Positions 27,388 through 36,894 of a DNA stretch of 64,000 nucleotides are shown in pieces. Source of the DNA: Rhodobacteraceae bacterium bin131 (lineage in GTDB: Bacteria > Pseudomonadota > Alphaproteobacteria > Rhodobacterales > Rhodobacteraceae). The DNA lies in assembly GCA_002239085.1 (NCBI GenBank), contig MPNP01000002.1:41379-105378 (forward strand), read 5' to 3'. Each line of letters opens with the position of its first letter. Position 1 is the first letter of the stretch. A model generated the notes under the pieces. That model did not search any database. It was given only the letters and a program-made list of their open reading frames with translations, and had not been told where the DNA came from. Position numbers and translations under genes: made by a program.

Positions 27388-27471
27388 ATCCCTAGAATAA
27401 GTTCAAACTACTACCTCCTCCCTATAGTAGTGATTGAACTTGGTGACCCAGTTAAATGGGTCACCTTTTTT
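27388..27471 (+). ncRNA. Candidate trans-acting small RNA with an anti-Shine-Dalgarno loop
   Basis: This short transcription unit of about 84 bases has a consensus promoter, no coding capacity, two hairpins and a T tract. Hairpin 1: AAGTTCAA (27399-27406) pairs with TTGAACTT (27434-27441), and ACTACTA (27407-27413) with TAGTAGT (27425-27431), leaving a two-base bulge. Its loop, 27414-27424, reads CCTCCTCCCTA. Hairpin 2 is the terminator stem. A loop with CCUCCUCCC can pair with ribosome-binding sites. It is characteristic of alphaproteobacterial regulatory RNAs such as the alpha-r14 group of Rhizobiales. The family match is my inference; the architecture is seen directly. Confidence 0.72.
27442..27471 (+). 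terminator. Rho-independent terminator of the small RNA
   Basis: GGTGACCCA at 27442-27450 pairs perfectly with TGGGTCACC at 27457-27465 around a GTTAAA loop, followed by six T. It is the strongest intrinsic terminator I see in the window. Confidence 0.85.
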
Positions 27472-28286
27472 CAAATCTTTTCCTGTTATCACTAAAAATT
27501 AGTACTTGTCGTAGTCTTTGTAGTGCCATTGACAATTGTTAGAAAAACGAGATGAAGAAGTTCAGTGGGCTCTTAAGGCTAAAAGGTTGGAGGAATTTTT
27601 ATTCAGTATTGCCATAATATTATTATCCATGAGGTGTGTGATACTTTAACAAAGAAAAGCTAGCTTAAAATTTCTATTCTAACGATTTACCAAAATAAGA
27701 CAAGTTAGAGGATAATCTTGAGCAATCAATCCTAACCTGAATTCAAATCTGGGTTCCCAGACAAATCAAATAACAAAGAATACTCCTCTTTCGATTTATT
27801 TGACTTCCACAATTCTGTTGTCTGATAATTCTGGTCTTTATCAAGGGGTTAGAGGGTTTGACTTCCCTAGCTAATTCAGCGGTGCGGTTGTTTTTGTGTC
27901 AATTCTACTCCTATTTGATTAGCAAACTATATTATCCACACACAAAAATTAAATTTCCAACAGAACACAGTTGTGAAGAAACCCAAAGATAAATACTTAA
28001 CTAAGTTGATGGTAAATTCTACTTATAAGTGGTATCGGTTCATTGAGTGGAATGTAGCAAAGTCCCTCAAACAGTAACTCAATCAATTAGAAAAATTGGA
28101 AATAATAAGGGTTAGGAAAAACTTGATAATATTTAAACATCATTGTTGCTATTTTGACCCATTAGATCTCTATATTAATTTTAAAAAATGAATCGCAATT
28201 TAACCATTCACCACTTATTTCAATCAATTCACTAGATTGTATTATCTAACCGACCACCACCTTAATGACAAGAAAATGGAACCGAA
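27472..28286. other. Non-coding stretch before uvrA
   Basis: No plausible gene. A short palindrome, TCTGGGTTCCCAGA, lies at 27748-27761. I looked for a LexA-type box ahead of uvrA and found none convincing. Confidence 0.35.
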
Positions 28287-31127
28287 ATGACCGTAATTAA
28301 TGAAATCATAATAAAAGGTGCCCGTGAACATAATTTACAAAATGTAGACCTTATTCTTCCACGCAATGAGCTCATTGTGTTCACCGGTATGAGCGGCTCG
28401 GGTAAATCGTCGCTAGCAATGGATACGATCTATGCGGAAGGACAGCGGCGCTACGTAGAAAGCCTATCAGCATATGCTAGGCAATTCTTAAACATAATGG
28501 ATAAACCCGAACTTGATTCAATCAGTGGATTATCGCCGGCTATCTCTATTGAACAAAAAAGATCCTCTCGTAACCCCCGCTCAACAGTCGGAACGATAAC
28601 CGAAATTAATGACTACCTTCGACTTCTGTTTGCACGAGTTGGGACACCGTATTCGCCAGCTACTGGGTTGGCAATTTCAGCACAACAAATTTCAGATATG
28701 GTTGATCAATTACTTCAAATTGAAGAAGGAACTCGATTTACAATTTTGTCGCCCTTGATTCGGGACCGCAGAGGAACCTTTCACCTTGAATTAATGGAAC
28801 TTAAGAAAAAAGGATTTTTACGAGTTAAAATAGATGGTATCTCGGTTACTCTAGATGACATCCCGGCGCTGAATAAAAACAAGCGTCATACAATCCATTT
28901 GGTTGTAGACCGCTTGGTTGCCAAACCTGACTACAGCGAACGCTATGCCCAATCACTACGGACGGCTTTAGATCATGGTTCCGGTACGGTTCATATTGAG
29001 TTTCCAGAATCTGAGAAACGTGAAGAAATTACTTTTTCTGAAAATTTTTCATGTCCTGTATCAGGTTTTTCTCTTCCAAAAATTGAACCGCGATTATTTT
29101 CATTTAATACACCAGTAGGAGCTTGTCCTGATTGTGATGGAATCGGATATAGACAAGGGTATTCTCCTGAATTGATAATTGAATCTCCGAGGGAGTCAAT
29201 TTTAGATATCTTAAATAAACTGAAATTTTATTCTTTGTTTGATTTTAGTCAGTTGAAATCTGAAGTCGAGATTCTTTGTTTGACTTTTGATATCAGCATG
29301 AAAACAAAAATTATTAATTCACCAAAAATGTTTCGAGATTTATTTTTTTACGGTGGACAAATAAATTATGAAAGTCGTAAAACAGCGGTTCCCTTTGACG
29401 ACAATTTCAATTTTATTGGAGTGATTCCCTTCCTTGAGTTTATAAACAACCAATTCTCTTCCTTAAGACCCAGATCATATTTTGATCGATTTATTACCGA
29501 ATTAATTTGCGAAGCATGCCAAGGAAAACGATTAAGCCCCGAAGCCTTGTCAGTCAAAGTTGGCGGAATCAATATCGCAGATTTATCCGACCGTTCAATT
29601 AAGGAGGCATTAGATTGGGCCAAGCACGTTTCAAGTGAATTTAATAAGGAACAATTGCAAATCGGCCAACCCATATTGAATGAAATACAAGAACGTCTCC
29701 AGTTTTTGAATAATGTTGGTTTGGATTATCTGACGCTATCGCGAACTGCCGGAACTTTATCAGGGGGTGAAAGTCAGCGCATCAGACTTGCAAGTCAAAT
29801 TGGTTCAGGGCTGACAGGGGTTCTTTATGTTTTAGACGAGCCCTCCATCGGGTTACACCAAAGAGATAACAAGCGCCTCTTATCAACGATTGCCAACCTG
29901 CGCGATAAAGGAAATACAGTCATTGTGGTTGAACACGATGAAGAAACAATTCGAGCCGCAGACCATATTGTGGATATTGGACCCAAAGCAGGAATTCACG
30001 GCGGTCAAGTTGTTGCTCAAGGTTCAGTTAACAATATCATCGCTTGTGAAAACTCAATTACGGGAGAGTATCTGAGTGGCAAAAAAGAAATCCCTTTACC
30101 AAGCAAGAGACGCAAGGTCAATAAGGCAAACGCGAGGATTAGAATCAAAGGAGCAAGGGCAAACAATCTAAAGTCAGTTGATGTTCAGATACCTCTTGGG
30201 TGCATGATTTGTGTGACAGGAGTATCAGGTAGTGGCAAATCATCACTCGTGTTTGAAAGCCTTTACTCTAGCTTCAAAGGCAACGATATGAATCTAGAAC
30301 AGATATCTGGATTTAACCATATCAATAACATCATACATATTGACCAGCGACCGATAGGCAAAACTCCCCGCTCCAATCCACTCACCTACACCGGAACTTT
30401 TGATCCCGTGCGCAAGCTTTTTGCAGAAACGCCAATGGCTCGTGCTCGTGGTTATAAGCCGGGAAGGTTCTCATTTAATGTGAAAGGTGGACGATGTGAG
30501 GCCTGTTCAGGTGACGGGGTCAAGAAAATCTCCATGCATTTTCTATCAGATGTTTTTGTTATGTGCGAAAGTTGCCAAGGCAAACGGTATAACCGTGAAA
30601 CACTTGAAGTGAAATACTTGGATAAATCGATTGCAGACGTTCTCGACATGACCATTGAAGAGGCCTATCATTTTTTTACTAATGTTCCAATTGTCAGGAG
30701 AAAACTTGAAACCCTTGTTAAAGCTGGCTTAGGCTATTTAAAAACTGGTCATCAAGCCCCCTTATTATCAGGTGGTGAAGCACAAAGGGTTAAATTGGCA
30801 ACCGAGTTGTCGCGCACAAATTACCTTGGAACAATGCTTTATCTGCTTGATGAACCGACAACGGGACTCCATTTTGAAGATATAAAAAACTTACTTCAGA
30901 TCCTGAATGAACTCGTAGACCAAAAAAATACTGTCTTGGTGATTGAGCATAACTTAGACGTCATCAAGACTGCTGATTGGATTATTGATATGGGGCCAGA
31001 GGGAGGAGCAGGAGGTGGTGAAGTCATTGCACAGGGCTCACCTGAGCAAGTGGCAATGATTCCTCAAAGCTTCACTGGAAAATTCTTAGCGGAGATTCTG
31101 CAAAACAGAATTAATAAAGCCGCTTAA
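28287..31127 (+). CDS. uvrA: Excinuclease ABC subunit A
   Basis: Damage-recognition ATPase of nucleotide excision repair, acting as a dimer with UvrB. The 946-residue protein has two ABC ATPase modules: Walker A sites TGMSGSGKSSLAMDT (first) and TGVSGSGKSSLVFES (second), signature sequences LSGGESQRIRLA and LSGGEAQRVKLA, and Walker B LYVLDEPSIGLHQ and LYLLDEPTTGLHFE. The zinc-binding cysteines are present, with CEACSGDGVKK clear in the second module. In many proteobacteria uvrA and ssb are divergent neighbours; here three kilobases of gene-poor DNA separate them. Confidence 0.97.
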   Translation: MTVINEIIIKGAREHNLQNVDLILPRNELIVFTGMSGSGKSSLAMDTIYAEGQRRYVESLSAYARQFLNIMDKPELDSISGLSPAISIEQKRSSRNPRSTVGTITEINDYLRLLFARVGTPYSPATGLAISAQQISDMVDQLLQIEEGTRFTILSPLIRDRRGTFHLELMELKKKGFLRVKIDGISVTLDDIPALNKNKRHTIHLVVDRLVAKPDYSERYAQSLRTALDHGSGTVHIEFPESEKREEITFSENFSCPVSGFSLPKIEPRLFSFNTPVGACPDCDGIGYRQGYSPELIIESPRESILDILNKLKFYSLFDFSQLKSEVEILCLTFDISMKTKIINSPKMFRDLFFYGGQINYESRKTAVPFDDNFNFIGVIPFLEFINNQFSSLRPRSYFDRFITELICEACQGKRLSPEALSVKVGGINIADLSDRSIKEALDWAKHVSSEFNKEQLQIGQPILNEIQERLQFLNNVGLDYLTLSRTAGTLSGGESQRIRLASQIGSGLTGVLYVLDEPSIGLHQRDNKRLLSTIANLRDKGNTVIVVEHDEETIRAADHIVDIGPKAGIHGGQVVAQGSVNNIIACENSITGEYLSGKKEIPLPSKRRKVNKANARIRIKGARANNLKSVDVQIPLGCMICVTGVSGSGKSSLVFESLYSSFKGNDMNLEQISGFNHINNIIHIDQRPIGKTPRSNPLTYTGTFDPVRKLFAETPMARARGYKPGRFSFNVKGGRCEACSGDGVKKISMHFLSDVFVMCESCQGKRYNRETLEVKYLDKSIADVLDMTIEEAYHFFTNVPIVRRKLETLVKAGLGYLKTGHQAPLLSGGEAQRVKLATELSRTNYLGTMLYLLDEPTTGLHFEDIKNLLQILNELVDQKNTVLVIEHNLDVIKTADWIIDMGPEGGAGGGEVIAQGSPEQVAMIPQSFTGKFLAEILQNRINKAA

Positions 31128-31990
31128 TCAGACGAATTTAAAAAGCGTAACATGACAGCAGAAAAATCCTTTTCAGCGAGTCCAGAGTCAGAAAGTAATT
31201 GATAATATTCAGTAGCTTTGGCGGCCAAAACTGCATCTAACTTGACCGAATGTGCAGCACTTTGGGCTAGTTTGAGGTCTTTGAGCATTAATTGAATGGC
31301 AAATCCTGGTTCATAATCATTATCGGCCGGTGAGCTAGGACCAATTCCAGGTACCGGGCAGTAAACATTATTGGTCCAACTAAATCCAGATGATTGCGAA
31401 ATGACTTCATGCAAAATATTTAAATCAAGCCCTAAATTTGAGGCTAATCCATACGCTTCACAAGTGGCAATCATTGTTGCACCCACTATCATATTATTAC
31501 AAATTTTGGCAATCTGGCCCGACCCAACAGCACCACAGTGGACGACCTTGGAACCCATGATTTCAAATAATGGCTTGGTCGCATTAAACGTGTCTAACGC
31601 ACCACCGACCATAAAAGTAAGAGTTCCATTTGTGGCACCAATACTCCCCCCTGAAACTGGCGCATCCAGGAAATTGATCTGATGCGTTTGTGCTTGTTGA
31701 GCAACGTCTTGGGCAACAGAATATTCAACCGTTGAACAATCAACAATGGTTTTCTGTGATTCCATTAGAGTTATGATATCGGCGGATACCTCCCTGACAC
31801 TTTCCCCGCTAGGGAGCATAGTAAACACAATGTCTCTGTCCCGGATTACTTCGTCAAGTGATGTACACCGCCTAACACTTTCGGGGGGTTGAGCCGCAAT
31901 ATCATAGCCATAAACCTCATGTCCTGTCTGAGCCAGATTGGAGGCCATAGGTGCTCCCATATTTCCAAGTCCAATGAATCCTATTTTCAT
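31124..31990 (-). CDS. mmsB: 3-hydroxyisobutyrate dehydrogenase
   Basis: Oxidises 3-hydroxyisobutyrate to methylmalonate semialdehyde with NAD in valine degradation. The start is placed at the Met of MKIGFIGLGNMGAPMA (31990), since the Rossmann glycine motif must be near the N-terminus; the frame is open to 32005. The substrate loop is DAPVSGGSIGATNGTL and the catalytic Lys is in GSGQIAKICNNM. It yields 288 residues. It is the last gene of the mmsA operon, five bases after the hydrolase stop, and its 3' end overlaps that of uvrA by four bases. Confidence 0.93.
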   Translation of the reverse strand: MKIGFIGLGNMGAPMASNLAQTGHEVYGYDIAAQPPESVRRCTSLDEVIRDRDIVFTMLPSGESVREVSADIITLMESQKTIVDCSTVEYSVAQDVAQQAQTHQINFLDAPVSGGSIGATNGTLTFMVGGALDTFNATKPLFEIMGSKVVHCGAVGSGQIAKICNNMIVGATMIATCEAYGLASNLGLDLNILHEVISQSSGFSWTNNVYCPVPGIGPSSPADNDYEPGFAIQLMLKDLKLAQSAAHSVKLDAVLAAKATEYYQLLSDSGLAEKDFSAVMLRFLNSSD

Positions 31991-31995
31991 TCTCT

Positions 31996-33030
31996 TCACT
32001 CCCATACTAAACTGTGCTTACCTAAGGGCGCCAACATTAATGTAACATCCGCATCTGGAACCTCTGAAATGGATTTATGTTTCCACGATGGTTGATAATC
32101 CTTGTCAATTACTTGAGCTCTGATTCCTTCAATAAAATCTCCATATTGAGCGGCTCGATAAGTGAAGCGAAATTCCCTATCCAGTGCCTCTTGAATATTC
32201 GTTACTTGGCGTTGCATTTGCATCAACTTAAATACACAGGCCATTGAGAGAGGGGAATTTTTTTTCATTCTATTGGAGATTTCTTGGTGCCAGGGTGAAC
32301 TCTCTTGCCTAATTATCGTTTCGATTTCTTTAACCGGTTGCCCAAAGAGCTGGTTTATATCCGACTTTAATTCATCAGTTAGTGTGGCATCTGGAGGAGG
32401 GCTATTATATTGATGAATTTGATTGATATCGCCGGTTTTACTTAACCTTTCTTTCAATTCATTCCACCGAGAACTTGAAACAAAAAAGTCGGCAAAATTA
32501 CAATGGATCGCATCCCCTGGGCTTAATCGTTTTGCTGTGAGTGCCAAAAACTCTCCTAGATACCCATCATTACGAGATAAAATGTAGGAACCGCCGACAT
32601 CAGGCACGAGTCCAATCGTGCATTCGGGCATAGCAATTTGGCTTGTCTCATCAACAATCCGATGAGAACCGTGACATCCTAAGCCAACACCACCTCCCAT
32701 TGTGTAGCCATTCAGGAAGCTAACAATCGGCTTTGTCGATTGACTGACCTTGGCATTAAGACGGTATTCCATGCGCCAGAAATCATGCCCATAGCTATAA
32801 TCCTCTTTAAGTCCAGACTGGTACATCTGAGATAGATCACCGCCTGCGCAAAATGCCCGGTTACCTATCGCATCAATCATGATTAAGGCCACACTCGTAT
32901 CAACGAGCCATTCATCAATAGCTTTTTCAATCTGGTAACACATGTTAAAGGTGATAGCGTTAAGGGCATGAGGTCGATTGAGGGTAATTCGACCAACATG
33001 ATTCTCTTTTCGAATGTCGATTTCAGCCAT
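31996..33030 (-). CDS. 3-hydroxyisobutyryl-CoA hydrolase
   Basis: Removes CoA from 3-hydroxyisobutyryl-CoA in valine catabolism. The 344-residue protein is a long crotonase-fold enzyme of the HIBCH group. Motifs: AFCAGGDLSQMY (oxyanion hole and signature), NGYTMGGGVGLGCHG, and MPECTIGLVPDVGGSYILSR with the catalytic Glu and Asp. A C-terminal extension beyond the crotonase core has the DREFRFTYRAAQYGDFIEGIRA segment typical of HIBCH. It directly follows the acyl-CoA dehydrogenase, overlapping it at base 33030. Confidence 0.92.
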   Translation of the reverse strand: MAEIDIRKENHVGRITLNRPHALNAITFNMCYQIEKAIDEWLVDTSVALIMIDAIGNRAFCAGGDLSQMYQSGLKEDYSYGHDFWRMEYRLNAKVSQSTKPIVSFLNGYTMGGGVGLGCHGSHRIVDETSQIAMPECTIGLVPDVGGSYILSRNDGYLGEFLALTAKRLSPGDAIHCNFADFFVSSSRWNELKERLSKTGDINQIHQYNSPPPDATLTDELKSDINQLFGQPVKEIETIIRQESSPWHQEISNRMKKNSPLSMACVFKLMQMQRQVTNIQEALDREFRFTYRAAQYGDFIEGIRAQVIDKDYQPSWKHKSISEVPDADVTLMLAPLGKHSLVWE

Positions 33031-34181
33031 TATTGATATTCGCGCATGGTTTCACGAAAAATGATCGTCCTCATGATTTCATTGGTTCCTTCCAAAATCT
33101 GATGGACTCGTAAATCACGCACTATTTTTTCAATCCCATAGTCGCTTAAATAGCCGTAGCCTCCATGAAGTTGCAAACAAGTATTTGCGACGTTCCAGCA
33201 TGTATCCGTAACATATTGCTTTGCCATAGCACAGTACTTTGTCGCCGAGGAATTTTTTTGATCATAATTCCACGCAGCAAAACGGAGTAATTGGCGAGAC
33301 GTTTCGAGAGCTGTCTTCATATCAGCAATTTGAAACTGGAGCGCCTGAAATTGATCAAGCGTTTTTCCAAATGCCTTTCGAGTACCAATATAGGCCACGG
33401 ATTGATCAAAAGTTTTTTGGGCTCCACCTAAGGAACATGCGGCAATATTTAGCCGACCCGTGTCAAGCCCCATCATAGCATATTTGAAGCCTTTTCCGAT
33501 TTCTCCTAATAGATTAAGTTGTGGAACGATGCATTCCTCAAACCTAAGCTCACTTGTCGGTTGAGACCGCCATCCCATTTTATTTTCATTGGCGCCGAAA
33601 GATAGTCCCTGTGAGTTGGCATCAACAATTATCGCAGAAATACCTTTGGCTTTTTCGCTGCCAGTTCGACACATCACGATGTAAGCATCAGAGTAATTGC
33701 CACCCGAAATAAATGACTTTGTTCCGTCAAGAACCCAATGACCATTATTTATTTTGGCTTTTGATTTTAATGCAGAGGCATCTGAACCAGAACCAGGCTC
33801 TGTAAGGCAATAGGAAACAAGGCACTCTAATTGATTGACTTTGGGCAGATATTTGTTTTTCAACTCATCATTACCAAAGTTGTCAATCATCCAAGAACCC
33901 ATGTTATGGATTGACAAAAAAGCAGCAACGGAAGGACAGGACCGAGCTAATGCCTCATAGACCAAGATAGAATCAGTTCGATTTAAGCCGGTTCCACCAA
34001 ATTGCTCAGAAGAGCAGATACCGCCAAAACCAAGACCTTGCATCTCTTTCCACAAGGATTTTGGTATTGTTCCTTCTTCCTCCCACTTTCGGGCAAAAGG
34101 AGCGATTTGGGATTCGCCAAACTCTTGCGCAACCGAGTAGATTGCTTTTTGCTCATCGGTAATTTCAAAATCCATAGCCAA
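33030..34181 (-). CDS. Acyl-CoA dehydrogenase (isobutyryl-CoA dehydrogenase type)
   Basis: FAD enzyme that introduces a 2,3-double bond into a short branched acyl-CoA, probably isobutyryl-CoA from valine. The 383-residue protein shows the FAD and substrate motifs CLTEPGSGSDASALKSKA and WVLDGTKSFISGG, and the C-terminal LQLHGGYGYLSDYGIEK and HQILEGTNEIMR. The substrate is inferred from the operon, which carries the next two valine steps. It lies 21 bases after mmsA. Confidence 0.92.
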   Translation of the reverse strand: MAMDFEITDEQKAIYSVAQEFGESQIAPFARKWEEEGTIPKSLWKEMQGLGFGGICSSEQFGGTGLNRTDSILVYEALARSCPSVAAFLSIHNMGSWMIDNFGNDELKNKYLPKVNQLECLVSYCLTEPGSGSDASALKSKAKINNGHWVLDGTKSFISGGNYSDAYIVMCRTGSEKAKGISAIIVDANSQGLSFGANENKMGWRSQPTSELRFEECIVPQLNLLGEIGKGFKYAMMGLDTGRLNIAACSLGGAQKTFDQSVAYIGTRKAFGKTLDQFQALQFQIADMKTALETSRQLLRFAAWNYDQKNSSATKYCAMAKQYVTDTCWNVANTCLQLHGGYGYLSDYGIEKIVRDLRVHQILEGTNEIMRTIIFRETMREYQ

Positions 34182-34202
34182 ACACCTGAATCTTAGACAG
34201 GA

Positions 34203-35702
34203 TTAACCAATTGATGGAAAATTTAGGATTGCTCCCTCCTTAATGCCACTGGGCCAACGTGAAGTGACAGTTTTGGTTTTCGTATAAAATCTAAACGCAT
34301 CGGGGCCATGTTGGTTGAGGTCGCCAAAAGCCGATTTTTTCCAACCACCAAAAGTATGATATGCTAATGGTACTGGAATAGGGACATTAATTCCAACCAT
34401 ACCGACATTGATTTGATGAGCAAAGTCCCGCGCTGTATCACCATCCCGAGTAAATATTGAAGTTCCGTTACCATACGGATTGTTCATAACTAAATCTAGG
34501 GCCTCTTGGTAACTCTCTGTTCTAACCGTTGACAGAACAGGACCAAAGATTTCTTCCTTATAGATGTCCATTTCCGGTTTTACCATATCAAACAGATGAG
34601 CACCAACAAAGAAGCCGTTTTCATAGCCTTGCATACGAAAATCACGATTGTCAACTTTAAGCATTGCCCCTTGTTTGACACCCGAATCAATTAGATTTAA
34701 TACTCGCTCTCTTGCTTCTTTGGTAATTAAGGGACCAAAATCCATGTTCTCACCAGCTGTATAGGGACCAACTTGAAGGGTTTCCACTTTAGGAATAAGT
34801 TTTTCAATTAATAAATCGGCTGTTTTTTCACCAACTGGGACAGCAACCGAAATTGCCATACAGCGTTCTCCTGCGGCTCCATACCCTGATCCCACGAGTG
34901 CGTCAACAGCTTGATCAAGGTCAGCATCTGGCATGATAATCATGTGATTCTTGGCACCGCCAAAACACTGTACTCTCTTTCCATTTCGACACCCTTCGGT
35001 GTAGATATACTGAGCAATAGGAGTTGAGCCGACAAAGCCAATAGCCGTAATATCAGGATGATTGAGTATGGCATCAACGGCGATTTTATCTCCGTTGACG
35101 ACCTGAAGTATTCCCTTTGGTAGGCCCGCCTCAACCATGAGTTCAGCGAGCATCAATGGGACTGATGGGTCACGCTCTGAAGGTTTTAATATAAACGCAT
35201 TGCCACAAGCAATTGCTGGTGCAAATTTCCACATCGGGATCATTGCAGGAAAGTTAAATGGGGTGATTCCTGCAACTACTCCAAGGGGTTGTCGCATTGA
35301 ATACATATCAATACCCGTTCCCGCACTATCTGTAAACTCCCCTTTAAGGAAATGAGGTGCCCCAATACAAAATTCAACGACTTCTAAACCTCGTTGAATA
35401 TCACCGCGCGCGTCAGGAATAGTTTTACCATGCTCCTTGGAAAGGCATTTAGCCAACCTTTCCATATCTCGGTTAAGCAACCGGACGAATTCCATCATAA
35501 CTCGACCACGTTTTTGTGGTGAGGTTACAGCCCATTTCAGCTGAGCTTTTTTTGCCCCTTGAACGGCATTATCTAATTCGGTTTCGTTCGCATACGGAAG
35601 TTTGGCAATTACATCTCCAGTTGCCGGGTTAAACACATCACCAAAATTATTGGATTGCCCTTTAATCCTTTTGCCATTGATAAAGTGGTAAAGTTCCTCC
35701 AT
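34203..35702 (-). CDS. mmsA: Methylmalonate-semialdehyde dehydrogenase (CoA-acylating)
   Basis: Converts methylmalonate semialdehyde to propionyl-CoA, the end step of valine catabolism, and also acts on malonate semialdehyde. The 499-residue aldehyde dehydrogenase has PFNFPAMIPMWKFAPAIA, GFVGSTPIAQYIY and the catalytic Cys in GAAGERCMAIS, the form specific to the MMSDH group, and EIFGPVLSTVR. It is the first gene of a four-gene operon with the acyl-CoA dehydrogenase, hydrolase and mmsB. GGAATCGATC lies just upstream. Confidence 0.95.
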   Translation of the reverse strand: MEELYHFINGKRIKGQSNNFGDVFNPATGDVIAKLPYANETELDNAVQGAKKAQLKWAVTSPQKRGRVMMEFVRLLNRDMERLAKCLSKEHGKTIPDARGDIQRGLEVVEFCIGAPHFLKGEFTDSAGTGIDMYSMRQPLGVVAGITPFNFPAMIPMWKFAPAIACGNAFILKPSERDPSVPLMLAELMVEAGLPKGILQVVNGDKIAVDAILNHPDITAIGFVGSTPIAQYIYTEGCRNGKRVQCFGGAKNHMIIMPDADLDQAVDALVGSGYGAAGERCMAISVAVPVGEKTADLLIEKLIPKVETLQVGPYTAGENMDFGPLITKEARERVLNLIDSGVKQGAMLKVDNRDFRMQGYENGFFVGAHLFDMVKPEMDIYKEEIFGPVLSTVRTESYQEALDLVMNNPYGNGTSIFTRDGDTARDFAHQINVGMVGINVPIPVPLAYHTFGGWKKSAFGDLNQHGPDAFRFYTKTKTVTSRWPSGIKEGAILNFPSIG

Positions 35703-35924
35703 GATCGATTCCTTTCAAATTCAGATTTATTCGGATTGTCAAATTAATTGAGATATGTTAAAGTTACCTAGGGATTTAAGAAGTCAAAATTCAAAATTAA
35801 TGTGGCAACAGTATTTAAGTCCAATATGTATTTTATACCTTCCACTAATTCTACACATTAATTTACAATCGTCGTGCGACATTGTTCGGGAAAATTTTGA
35901 CTGAAAATTTGAAAGGGTAGATTT

Positions 35925-36356
35925 ATGTTAGTCAATCAAATTTTAGCTACAAAAGGTAAGGGAGGTATTATCTCTATCGGCCCCGATGAGAAGGTGACGG
36001 TTGCTACACAACTATTGGCTTCGAATCGCGTAGGTGCCCTCGTTGTTTTGAATGACAAGAGTCAATTGGTCGGGATAATTTCAGAACGTGATATTGTCAG
36101 AACTATAGGCCAACTCGGGTCCAAAACTCTGTCAATGTATGTCAAAGACATTATGAGCACTAAAGTAGTGACCTGCCAAGGTGAAGAAACTGCTGATGAC
36201 ATACTAAACAAAATGACCCAGGGCCGATTCCGTCATCTCCCGGTCACTCATGATGGACGTCTTACGGCTATGATTTCAATAGGGGATGTGGTCAAGGCAA
36301 GACTTGAGGAGCTTGATAAGGAAAAGCAAGCTCTTGAAGATTATATCGGTCATTAG
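35925..36356 (+). CDS. CBS-domain pair protein
   Basis: A 143-residue stand-alone pair of CBS domains, likely binding an adenine nucleotide and signalling energy state. The first half runs GPDEKVTVATQLLASNRVGA with VGIISERDIVR; the second has VKDIMSTKVVTCQGEETADD with RFRHLPVTHDGRL and ISIGDVVKAR. GAAAGGGTAG precedes the ATG. It lies 28 bases before coaD. The cell role is unknown; this family is common in alphaproteobacteria. Confidence 0.9.
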   Translation: MLVNQILATKGKGGIISIGPDEKVTVATQLLASNRVGALVVLNDKSQLVGIISERDIVRTIGQLGSKTLSMYVKDIMSTKVVTCQGEETADDILNKMTQGRFRHLPVTHDGRLTAMISIGDVVKARLEELDKEKQALEDYIGH

Positions 36357-36384
36357 TTTCGCTAAAATCAAATAGGAATCAACC

Positions 36385-36894
36385 ATGCGGGTAGGGCTTT
36401 ATGCAGGTACTTTTGATCCAGTGACTTATGGTCATCTTGATATATTCAGACGTTCTGCTACTTTGGTTGACCGGCTTGTGATTGGAGTTGCAATTAATAC
36501 TGAGAAACAGCCACTTTTTGATTTGCACGAACGGGTTGACTTGATCAGCCATGAGCTTGAAAGTATGAACCCAAAACTGGCGATAAGCACAATCGTTTAC
36601 CCGTTTGAAAATCTTTTAGTTGATTGCGCTAAAGAAGTTGAGGCCTCTATCATAATTAGAGGGCTTCGAGCGGTATCTGATTTTGAATTTGAATTTCAAA
36701 TGGTTGGAATGAACCGCGTTTTAAACAACAGCATTGAAACCGTATTTCTTATGGCGGATGCTCGAAATCAAGCTATTTCTTCTAAGCTTGTCAAAGAAAT
36801 AGCCCGTCTTGATGGTGATGTGTCGCAATTTGTTTCCAAAAACGTACAGATTGAATTGAATCGAAAATTCAATCAGGATCGTACTTCCAACTGA
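36385..36894 (+). CDS. coaD: Phosphopantetheine adenylyltransferase
   Basis: Transfers AMP from ATP to 4'-phosphopantetheine, the penultimate CoA step. The 169-residue protein has the nucleotidyltransferase signature YAGTFDPVTYGHLDI, RGLRAVSDFEFEFQM for substrate binding, and SSKLVKEIARLDGDV near the C-terminus. It follows the CBS gene and is separated by 413 bases from the cyclophilin gene. Confidence 0.96.
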   Translation: MRVGLYAGTFDPVTYGHLDIFRRSATLVDRLVIGVAINTEKQPLFDLHERVDLISHELESMNPKLAISTIVYPFENLLVDCAKEVEASIIIRGLRAVSDFEFEFQMVGMNRVLNNSIETVFLMADARNQAISSKLVKEIARLDGDVSQFVSKNVQIELNRKFNQDRTSN

